A stretch of DNA of 17,034 bases, from contig CAUDNR010000118.1 in the NCBI GenBank assembly GCA_958430865.1, positions 23,605-40,638 of the forward strand. Direction: 5' to 3'. The DNA is from Entrophospora sp. SA101. Its lineage: Eukaryota; Glomeromycota; Glomeromycetes; Entrophosporales; Entrophosporaceae. A model generated the notes under the pieces. That model searched no databases. It saw only the letters and a program-made list of their open reading frames with translations, and was not told where the DNA came from. The translations under genes were made by a program, and so were the position numbers. Positions 8,539 through 17,034 of this stretch are shown here, one piece after another. The number at the start of each line of letters is the position of its first letter. Position 1 is the first letter of the stretch.

Positions 8539-10870
8539 TTATTCTTCTACAGTATATGTTGGTCTAACCATTTGTAAGTTCTAACAATAGTTTTTGACAT
8601 CTGCACATCCTTCTAAGGAATGCCCACTTTTTCCTAGATTTATCTCCTCTTGCTAGCAATATGCCTTTAATCCTTGATTCGAGGTTAATTCTTCCAAATT
8701 TCTTTTTTCTGGTTTCGTATGGGTTTTTGTAAATTTTCTTTCTTTTTCTAATTCTTTGATTAGTTTGTCTTTTTTCTTTGATTCTTCTTTTAATATAGTT
8801 ATTTGATTTATATCTTCTGTTTTTATTATTTCTTCTTTATTCATGCAATTATTATTGGTTTCCTGTCTGTGGAGTTACTGTCTTTCCTCTATATACTATC
8901 CCTCTTACACTATTGAATCTTTCTGTTACCACTAACATTCTTCCTAATGTTATATATCCTGTTTTTGGGTCAACTGTCCTTAGTTTCTGGGATTCCTGAT
9001 TTTCCTTGAATGCTTAGCAATAGTATATTTTGTTTTACTTCCTCTTCTAATGCTATTATTCTTTGTAGTATTGGTCTGTTAGATTTTCTGTTTTTTTTCT
9101 GGTGGTTTTGTCCTGGCTGATACACTGTTTCCTCGTTATTTGCCATAAATCCTATACAATTAGCTAAATTATCTACTGCTTGGTCAAATAGTTGATCTCT
9201 TGTGGCAGCCTTCTAAATAGTGAGTGTTCTGGATTTCCTACAATAGTGCTAGTCGGTTCCATATTCATTGTCATTTATTATGAATGTTCTGCGTTCCTGA
9301 AGTGTTCTATTAATTCTTTCATTCCTTTATTTCTTCTTGTTTCTTATATTTTTTCCTGTATTCTTTTTTTCTTTTTCGCCAAATTTTGTATATTTTTTAC
9401 TCGTTTCGCACTTATATTCTATCCACTTATTAATTAGTTCTTGTCTTTCTTCTTCAGTTTCCTCTCTTTATCTTCTAGTAGTCATATAACTTTTTCTTCT
9501 GTATTTTTTTATCGGTTGATTATGGTTAGGTTTGTACGATTTTCTCCTAATTTCTTCAATTTCTTCTTGATTTAGATGTTTCTTTTTTGAGTCTTATTTT
9601 CTTTCGTTTTTATCAGTTTTTCAATTTGTACTATTAATCCTTCTTCCGTTATTCTTTTTATTATATTTCCTTCTTCTATTAAATATATACCTCCGTCTAT
9701 CTTATTTATTGTGAATCCCATTATTCTTACTATATCAATTAATTGCTATGTTAAGTTTTCTTCTTTCTAATTATTCGTTTCCAGAACTCCTTTATATTCT
9801 TCAGTTAGTTTTCTTTCCGCTGTTCTTAAATATTCTCGTTCGTCAGTAAACTATGCTACATAGTGAGTCACTATTCGTTGGTCTCTGTATTCTTCTTTCA
9901 TTCTGATATTTTTCTTTTTGTGCGTATGTAGCGTATCCCTGTTACTCTATTTCTATTATTATCTCTTTCCAATCTTCTCTTTCGTTATACACTTATTGTT
10001 GATCTTATTATTTTTTTTCTTTGATTATTTTGCCTGTTAAATTTTGTTCTCGAGTCTATTTGTCTCCTGGCTATTTCTTCTATATAATTTCTTATGATTA
10101 CTTTCAATTCCAATGAGAAATTTTTATAAGTTTCTTGATTCATATATATACTTTCAATAAATTATCTTCTGTTAATTTCTTATTTTCTTGTAGCAGTTCT
10201 TTCGTTGGCTTTATTGGCTCCTTTAATAATTCTGTTGAATGTTTTTATTCTTTATTTTCTTCTGATAATTTTTGGTTCTTTGTTGATAAATTTCTTTTTT
10301 AGTTATTTGATTATTTATTTTCATATATTTAAAACTCTCAACCGAGTTCCTTCCTTACTTGTAAACCTTCTTCCTTTATATAAATAAATACTTTTTTCTT
10401 GATTAATAATTTTTCTGGTTCTTATTAGTTCCTCTTCATCTGATTATTAATTTCTTGATTATTAATTTTCAATTTCTCTTCCTGTTAATTCATGTATTAT
10501 TACTGCTTCTACTATATATTCCCAAACAAATTCTTCCGACAAATTCTGAAATTGCTTCTATTCCTACTATATAGAATTAATCCCACTATTCAATTTAATT
10601 ATTGTATCTATTATTTCTTTTATTATAAATTCGTTATTTACTAATGTGTAATGTATTATGATCATGTGAATTATTGAACTGATTATCTTCCAGATTATTG
10701 TCAATATTCTCTTTATCTTTTCTCTTCTTCCGGTTTTCTTCCAGTATTTATACTTTTCTTCGTGGCGTAATTTTAATTTCTCCTTTCTGATATAGATCTT
10801 TCCTTTAATTCTTTTTTTTTTCTTCTTATTGGCGTGAATTCTTCTTTTAATTATTTGTTGATTTAATTTT
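8539..10870 (-). pseudogene. Decayed gag-like retroelement coding region
   Basis: The minus strand is strongly A/purine-rich for over 2 kb and carries protein-like pieces in shifting frames: EEFVWEYIVEAVIIHELTG (about 10545-10460), MNQETYKNFSLELKVIIRN (about 10142-10040), MKEEYRDQRIVTHY (from 9901), LIDIVRIMGFTINKIDGG (about 9745), an 80-codon frame containing DQLFDQAVDNLANCIGFMAN (9212-8970), a frame containing DPKTGYITLGRMLVVTERF (9013-8852), and a Lys/Glu-rich coiled-coil-like piece (8844-8653). After it comes GKSGHSLEGC (8634-8605), which looks like the second half of a CCHC zinc knuckle with its first two Cys lost, then TAA at 8539-8541. The order (helical body, Lys/Glu-rich stretch, knuckle) and the A-rich coding strand suggest Gag of an LTR retroelement. 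I see no protease, polymerase or LTRs. It could instead be a broken cellular zinc-knuckle gene. Confidence 0.5.
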
Positions 10871-10876
10871 TTTTAT

Positions 10877-11046
10877 CCTTGCATCAGGAAATTTTTTCTG
10901 ATGCGGATTTACGTAAGTTTATTATGCAATTATTATATTAAGTGTAAATATTACATAATTTTTTATGCAAATATTACAACTTTACATATTAAAATTTATG
11001 GACGTAATATTACGGCGGGGAAAATTTCCTGACGTGGGGGACAAGG
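10877..11046. mobile_element. 170-bp palindromic element, MITE-like
   Basis: The ends are inverted: CCTTG (10877-10881) faces CAAGG (11042-11046), and TCAGGAAATTTT (10884-10895) faces AAAATTTCCTGA (11021-11032) exactly. The two arms differ by a short indel between these matches. The interior is AT-rich and partly self-complementary (ATTTACG near 10907 against CGTAATATTACG near 11003). A smaller perfect hairpin, GCATCAG/CTGATGC, sits at 10881-10904. There is no open frame. Size and terminal inverted repeats fit a non-autonomous DNA transposon, although I find no clear target-site duplication. It sits between the gag-like relic and the GC-rich open frame. Confidence 0.5.
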
Positions 11047-11239
11047 TCATAAGATTGATTGTTGATTTTTATTATTATTGTTGTTCTTGTGATTTATTTT
11101 TAGTTGTAAATTGTTGATTTATAATTAAACTAAATATGTTGTTAAGGTTGTTAAAGGTTTTGCTGATGGTATTAACCCGTTAGTATGTTATAAAGCAGTC
11201 CTTCTTTCTGTCGTCTCATTCCTCTCATGTTGATCTTCC
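11047..11239. other. Spacer between palindromic element and GC-rich open frame
   Basis: T/G-rich sequence on the plus strand with a TTA/TTG microsatellite near 11070-11095, rising in GC content from about 11190. I see no gene, RNA or repeat that can be supported. Confidence 0.5.
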
Positions 11240-11434
11240 CTAGATCGTTTTCCCTAAAGCGCCGTAAGGGTTCAAGTTATCCAATGTGTGCCATTTCGCA
11301 CATTTCCATGGTTTTCTGCAGAGCGGATGCCCGTCCTTGTTCAAGAGGAATGGGCCTGTTTTTAGGCAATTTATGGGTAGTCTGGTAATGTGATCGTCAG
11401 ATTCTACCCTTTTAATCTCCGTTGGTTTCAGTAA
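11240..11434 (-). pseudogene. GC-rich Cys-containing open frame, possibly an exon or relic
   Basis: On the minus strand a 64-codon frame runs from 11434 (after a TAA) to TAG at 11240-11242 without an ATG near its start. It contains RLPINCLKTGPFLLNKDG, then C-x5-C-x3-H in LCRKPWKCAKWH, then LDNLNPYGALGK. The stretch about 11220-11430 has markedly higher GC content than any other part of the window, and the peptide is of balanced, protein-like composition. It lies upstream of, and on the same strand as, the gag-like relic, with the palindromic element between them, so it could be a 5' part of the same element. It could also be an orphan exon. The Cys/His spacing suggests metal binding, but I know no matching family. 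Confidence 0.4.
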
Positions 11435-11640
11435 TTAAGAGCGTGGGAAATTTCTTATAAAGTGAAATGCCAAATACCGCGCTGTCTTATTACAACAAGT
11501 TCTTAATATTAAGGATTAATTGTCAATAGAATTTTTTGTAATAAAATCAAAATGTGATGATGCAAATTATTACCAATTATACAAAAGTCTATCCTGTTCT
11601 GTTTCAGAATTATTTATTTACCAAACAATACTAAATAGGT
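11435..11640. other. Non-coding DNA upstream of gene B
   Basis: AT-rich sequence with no supported feature. It does not visibly align with the corresponding region upstream of gene A, so the duplicated unit begins to its right. Confidence 0.5.
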
Positions 11641-11644
11641 TTAT

Positions 11645-11650
11645 TATAAA
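11645..11650 (+). promoter_or_regulatory. Candidate TATA box of gene B
   Basis: TATAAA lies 107 bp before the gene B ATG within TTATAAATACTC, matching the context of the gene A candidate at 3045-3050. Confidence 0.45.
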
Positions 11651-11713
11651 TACTCGCATATAATATTATGGATAAATTTTTCCTATGCCCTTTGCCTTCC
11701 CTTTAAAATAATT

Positions 11714-11751
11714 ATAATTTTCACTAGTGATTTTTCCATTTATAAATAAAA
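11714..11751 (+). promoter_or_regulatory. Conserved block directly upstream of the gene B start codon
   Basis: This is the counterpart of 3121-3158, identical at about 34 of 38 positions up to the ATG. Its retention beside strongly diverged first introns hints at a role in transcription start or translation. Confidence 0.5.
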
Positions 11752-14700
11752 ATGGCTGGAAAAAATTTTGGTTCAATAGCATTTTTAATACTTTTTTATG
11801 TGGTTCTTCTAAATTATCAACCTACAAATTCTTATAATATTACCACATATAATGATAGTGAAGCTGGTATTCGTGTATTTAATACATTATCTTATGGAGA
11901 TGGGACCCTAGTTATTTATATGGTTAAATCTATTAATGAAACATGCATTGAACCAAAATTATATATTAGAGTTATTTATGCCAATGGAACAATAGAAACT
12001 TCCACCCAGATATATCCAATACCTGAATTCAATTTTTGCCAGATCATCAAAAAGGATATGTATACTATAAGAATAGATAGACTTCAACCAAACAATGCAT
12101 TGATGGTTTATATGAATTCTACTGATATTAATTCATCAAGTACTTATGGAATGTTGTTATCTAAAAATGGAGAAACCATTAGGTAAGATAATTCTAATAA
12201 ATAATAAATAAATAATAAACACTTTTGATCAAATTTAAATTTATACAAAAAATTTAGTGAATTTTATATGGAAAAATCAACTTCTTACATGGGTTCATTT
12301 GATGGGCCGCATCTTTATATTGAAGGAGCTTTTGGTGTAGGATTCTTATTATTTGGTCTTGAGACAAATTCAAATGATTTTCTGTGGAGTCATTTTAGTT
12401 CACCGTAATTATTATTTATATTATTATTAATATTTGCACTTTTTAAATTTAATTAAATATTTTACATTTCAAAATTACTTAGAGATAAAAATGGAAAAAT
12501 TAGTAAAACAAAAACTGGAAAGTTTCCCCAAGCACCAATTGAAAAAGGTGATGTTATATTACGATTTGCTTATTTTCCAGCTTTGAATAATGGATTTGGA
12601 TTAGTTATGGCTAACACAACAATTACTGAAGTTAACAACAATACAAAAAATACTAAACCAAATCAACCACCAATTTCTATTTATGCATCATTAATATATC
12701 CTGGTGAGGATGATAACAATGAAGTAGTTGGACCATTTTTGATATATCAAACTGCTGATATTGATGTGACTGTTAAATATTTAATATGTTCTACATCACT
12801 CACAAGCTCAGGATACATATGTATTGTTAGTTTATCTAAAGTTGGAAAAAATAAAAAACCTAAAGTTTATTGGATGAAAATTTCATTTTTATCAAATGGG
12901 TAGGTTTTTTTTATTCAATATATAATGCAAATATCATTATTATACAATACCATTAACTTAATTAATATTATTATTTATTAGTGCTGTTACAGGAACTGAG
13001 CCATTAGAATTTGATCAAATTCAAAATTTTACTGATTTGTCAATAAATAACCTATTTTTTGGTGGTTTTTTATTAAATATTAATGCACCAAGTGAAACAT
13101 ATGAAAATAAATACACAACTTATGGTTATATATTAGATAATAATTTGAAGATAAATTCAACATTAGATCTTCCTAATAATTTGACACTTCCATCATTTAA
13201 TCAAAAATTAGAGCTTCCAGCAGTTAATCGAAATTATGGGATCTTTACTCAGAATAGTACATTTATTGCAATTGTACCTAATGAAAACAACAATAAAAGT
13301 TGGGACCTAATTTCAACTGAAATTCCTAAATTCCTACCAGATGGTAATATTCTTTTTATATTATTATTGAAAATATTAATTCTAATTTAATAATTGTTAA
13401 ATAAACATTTGATTATTAGATAAAGGATATGGTAATCCAAATATTGAAACAACTTATCCATTAATAAATGGGATGATAGAAATAGCAAGTCAAGAAATCA
13501 ATGTAACATACAATACACCAATAGTTCCATCTATTAACAATATTTCAATATATCAAATAAATAATAATGATCAGTATATTTTGAGGCAATCATTCCCAGC
13601 TGATTCCTCATATTGTAAAATAAGTGATGATAAAAAAAGTCTGGTTATTCAAGTATTAACAAGCACATTTAACCTTCCTAATACAAACTATTATGTAGTA
13701 GTTGAGGATGGTGCATTAAAATTATCTTCTACTGGCCAACCATTGATTGGAATTTGTAAAAATATATGGAAATTTACTACAGGTAAAATATTAATAGTTG
13801 TATCTTTTAAATAATAATAATTATTATTAATTAAGAAGTTGATTGCATTTTAAAGATAATTTGGCTATTAAATATGCAGGTAAGAATTATTTATATTTTC
13901 ATAAATACATTTGAGTTTAATTAACCCAATATTTATTTAACAGTTAATTTTTTTACTAAAATTCATTAGATCCAGCAAATGGTATCTTAAGACTCAATGT
14001 AGAGGGGACAAATTTATTTAATAATTTAAATTCAACAAATAAACCTGAATTTATTAAAAATTTAAAAAGTGAATTAGCCAATTTAACACCAATCAGCCCA
14101 ACTCGTTTGAATTTTATTAAAGATCAGACAGATTATTCAACATCACCACCAACTTTATTGTTATCATTTGAAATTTTAAAACCTAATGATAATGAAGATC
14201 CACAGGAAATAAATGTTTCCCAAGCCATGGATACTTTAAATACATTAATTAAAAATAAATTTATTACTGTAATATCAAGTAAAAATCACACAAGCTTCAT
14301 TGATGAAAATTATGGATTTATTTTTACAAGTAATTAATATGATATTAAATATTCACAAGATATTATTTATTATATTATATGCATGATCTAATATTAATTT
14401 TAATTAATATATTTAATAGGAAATCTTTTTGAAGAGTATAAAATTCATTTAATAATCATTTCAGTAATGATTGTAATCATTATAATGTTGATTTGGTATT
14501 CATATAAAAAATATCCAGAGGTAAAAGTAATACATTAATTAATGATATGATTATAAAATTGTATATTAATAATATTAATAATTTTTAGGGTAATAATATT
14601 GTCATTTTGAAACTATTTTTAATTCTTATTGACTTTATGTTGGATATTGCTTTTATATTCAATAATGGTAAAAATGTCCCACAACTATTTATACCAAGGT

Positions 14701-15421
14701 AATTTATTAATTACTTTTTTTTTTTGATTTATTGGCTATATAATATTAATTCATTTTTAAAATTATTTTTATTTAGTTTATTTATCTTGATATTGTCAAT
14801 TATACTTAATTTCATATCAAGCATTATCATTGTTATTAATGAGATTAGTAATAATTATGAATTTTATGAGTGGTTCAAAAAATATGCCAATATTTTAGCA
14901 GTCTTTACAGTAATCTCAAGTACAGAAATTGATGCATTATTAATATTATCATCAAAAGTGGCTGGGTTGAAGCCATTTTCTGCTCCATTTTCATCCAATT
15001 CTTTATCATTAATATTTTGGTGTAATTTAGCAAGTTTTTTAATTGAAGATATACCACAATTTATTATTCAGGTTAGTAATTTAAATTATAATTAAACATT
15101 TTGAATCATATGAATATTAACATTTTTATTATTTTTATTTAGATTATCTATAAAAATTCTATAATATCATATGACCTCATTCCATTTTTAACTTTGATAA
15201 CTAGTTCAATTATTATTGCCAATAACATTATTACCAGATTATACAATATAATAATAAATGTTAAAGATAATTATAATAAAGTATCATCATCGCCACCAAT
15301 ACAAGAAAAATCAACAGTAATTAGCATTGAAAGTATTGATGATGATGAAGATAGTAAAATTAAAGATAATATTAACAAAGTAATTAGGGAAAAAAGGATC
15401 ATTTCAAGATATTCCGTCTAA
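11752..15421 (+). CDS. Gene B: tandem paralogue of gene A (11 exons, 962 aa)
   Basis: Exons: 11752-12182, 12258-12404, 12483-12899, 12982-13343, 13420-13782, 13856-13879, 13970-14329, 14420-14520, 14589-14698, 14777-15071, 15143-15421. Ten GT...AG introns of 68-90 bp fall at the same positions and phases as in gene A, and the joined frame is open to TAA. The first 15 residues equal those of gene A (MAGKNFGSIAFLILF), followed by the same signal peptide, glycosylation-rich ectodomain, Ig-like segment (about 466-573), juxtamembrane segment, six or so membrane helices and acidic tail. Exon 9 encodes an identical peptide in both genes, exon 10 differs at about 6 of 98 residues, and exon 5 at 14 of 121. 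By contrast exon 2 and the middle of exon 1 are barely alignable in parts. The EDIPQ motif is at residues 862-866. No broken codon or splice site is visible, so the copy appears functional. Its role is unknown, as for gene A. Confidence 0.85.
13856..13879 (+). other. 24-nt microexon 6 of gene B
   Basis: This is the counterpart of the gene A microexon, differing at three positions and encoding NLAIKYA plus split Asp codons. It is flanked by TTTTAAAG and GTAAGA. Length, phase and splice sites are all retained. Confidence 0.75.
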
Positions 15422-15521
15422 AGAATTAATGTATCATACATATTATTAAATGTATTATATTTTTTTAAATTTTTTTAAAAATTAAAAATTATAGTAATAT
15501 TAAAATTGTTAATTCTACACC

Positions 15522-15527
15522 AATAAA
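15522..15527 (+). terminator. Candidate polyadenylation signal of gene B
   Basis: AATAAA lies about 100 bp after the stop codon, at the right end of the 3' flank shared with gene A. Such hexamers are frequent in AT-rich DNA, so the position relative to the end of homology is the main support. Confidence 0.3.
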
Positions 15528-15539
15528 ATAATGCATTTC

Positions 15540-17034
15540 GTTGATACTATGTAGAAAATTGAAAATTTGAAAGGTGTAACGGCAAACATAATGAGGGAAT
15601 AATAATATCTATTTCTACTATCAATATCATTATTACAACCGTACATCTATAATAAACATTTTACGGTACACGCATCAAACGTTGTGCAAAATTACTTATA
15701 ATCAATAACGTTATTATCGGTTTGCATTTTATTTAAATTAGAAAATTATTTTATTCACAAAGTTTATATTTCCCAATACCATAATTGATTGATATACGTG
15801 ATGTAATATACATTCTTTTCAAAAAAAATAAACATTAATATAACATGTAAATAGGTGTTGATATTCATTAGCTCAATAATTAACAAACTTGTATATATAT
15901 ATTTTAAATATGACTAAACTACTTATAAAAATATTGTTAAGGAAAAACCAAATAACAAAAATGATTACAAATGACAATCACAGTATGTATATAATAAAGT
16001 GGTTGTACTATTATTGTTAGCAGTGGTAGCGAGGATGGTGAGAATGACATTGATATTAATAATTATAAAATTGATTGGTAAGGTGTATAAAGAAGAAAAA
16101 ACATGATAAGGTGTTGCATTAATTTAAAACAAGCCTGTGCCTCAGGCCGGTGGTTCGTTACAAATTGGTAAACCAGCTAGTAATAATAAATAGAATTTTG
16201 TATGCTTACTAAACAAAGCTTGCAAACTAATATGTTTTTTAATGAATCAATATATTTTTTTGTGCAAGGACTTTTATCCAGAAAATGTTTTTAGAGAAGT
16301 GCAAGTCGGATTTTTATTATTTTTTTTCACTCAATTTTTATTTGTTTTAGAGTGCACGCGACTTTTGCCCAAGTAATGTATTCATCTTAGTTTTTTGAAA
16401 CATAATTATTTAATCAAGATTTGAAAACTTGAAATATTATGACGAATTTACATAGAAAGTTCCTTTTGATATAAAAAAACATTCATTAGAAGCTTGAATG
16501 ATACAGTTTTAAAAATATGTAGTCGCACGATTCAAATTTTTAATTTTTATATATATAACACTTAATTTACAATGTTCAGTGGCTGTTTCTATTTATAAGA
16601 TCCAACATCTTGTATGATGGATGAACAATGTTAATCAAAAGTTTTTTGAAACCATATGCTTCAAAATGTTACACATATTTTTACAGTCGTCTGCTGATCA
16701 ATTCATTATATGTTACAAGATATCTATGTTACACTAAAAATAAATCGGTTTATTAATAATTGAAAGAAATACTATTAAACTTGCTCTTCCATAATCTGTT
16801 AATAATCTGCAATAATCTGTTGATTTGTTCAAAGTACGTTTTTTACTAAAATTAGAAATTTATGACTAGAATTTAATTTTTATTGGTTTTTAGACCATTA
16901 TGTTTGTATTGTTTGCATGAAGATATTGCAAACAAATATCCAGAAAGCCAGCTGATGCCATGTTGGTGCAAATCTTATTATTAAGTATATTCAGAATCAC
17001 CATTACTATATTTATTCATGTAAATTAATTTGTT
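15540..17034. other. AT-rich intergenic DNA downstream of gene B
   Basis: I see no convincing gene in this 1.5 kb. Notable small items are a GC-rich islet with a hairpin (GCCTG 16133-16137 and CAGGC 16143-16147), a triplicated ATAATCTG unit (starting 16791, 16802 and 16812), and two loosely similar stretches starting GTGCA and containing ACTTTT (16262 and 16352). Confidence 0.5.

Noticed and set aside
9192..9437. An 81-codon plus-strand frame with hydrophobic segments
   Set aside because: It is also antisense to the relic, whose minus-strand frames here are more protein-like.
10205..10387. A 60-codon Leu/Phe/Ile-rich plus-strand frame resembling a membrane protein
   Set aside because: It is the antisense of the A-rich gag-like relic; reading a purine-rich coding strand backwards always yields Leu, Phe and Ser.
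11047..11500. A long terminal repeat belonging to the gag-like relic
   Set aside because: I found no second copy near the other end (7300-8540), and no TG...CA boundaries could be fixed.

Overview
The window looks like nuclear DNA of a very AT-rich eukaryote, most likely an arbuscular mycorrhizal fungus of the Glomeromycotina (Rhizophagus-like). The reasons are many short (68-90 bp) GT...AG introns, no bacterial gene packing, decayed retroelements, and two copies of a secreted/membrane protein family whose sequence style I associate with large lineage-specific expansions in Rhizophagus. The species assignment is inference; no marker gene is present.

Layout. Positions 1-2010 hold an unrecognised minus-strand open frame and a 5'-truncated, broken non-LTR retrotransposon tail (RNase H followed by a reverse-transcriptase-type zinc-binding segment), also on the minus strand. 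Positions 2011-3040 are non-coding AT-rich DNA with three CACGTG sites. Positions 3159-6788 hold gene A (11 exons, 959 aa) and 11752-15421 hold gene B (11 exons, 962 aa). These are tandem paralogues on the plus strand with identical exon phases, conserved proximal promoters and about 110 bp of shared 3' flank. Between them lie a possible small spliced minus-strand gene (6987-7319), a decayed A-rich gag-like relic on the minus strand (about 8539-10870), a 170-bp palindromic element (10877-11046) and a GC-rich cysteine-containing open frame (11240-11434, minus). Positions 15540-17034 show no convincing gene.

Genes A and B encode receptor-like proteins: signal peptide, roughly 670-residue N-glycosylation-rich beta-type ectodomain including an Ig-like (SbsA/Big_5-like) segment, a possible SEA-like juxtamembrane segment, about six transmembrane helices with acidic residues and an EDIPQ motif, and a short acidic cytosolic tail. 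No function can be assigned from sequence alone.

The most informative pattern is that divergence between A and B is unequal along their length in exons and introns alike: the 5' third is strongly diverged and the 3' two thirds nearly identical. This points to gene conversion or a chimaeric history rather than selection alone.
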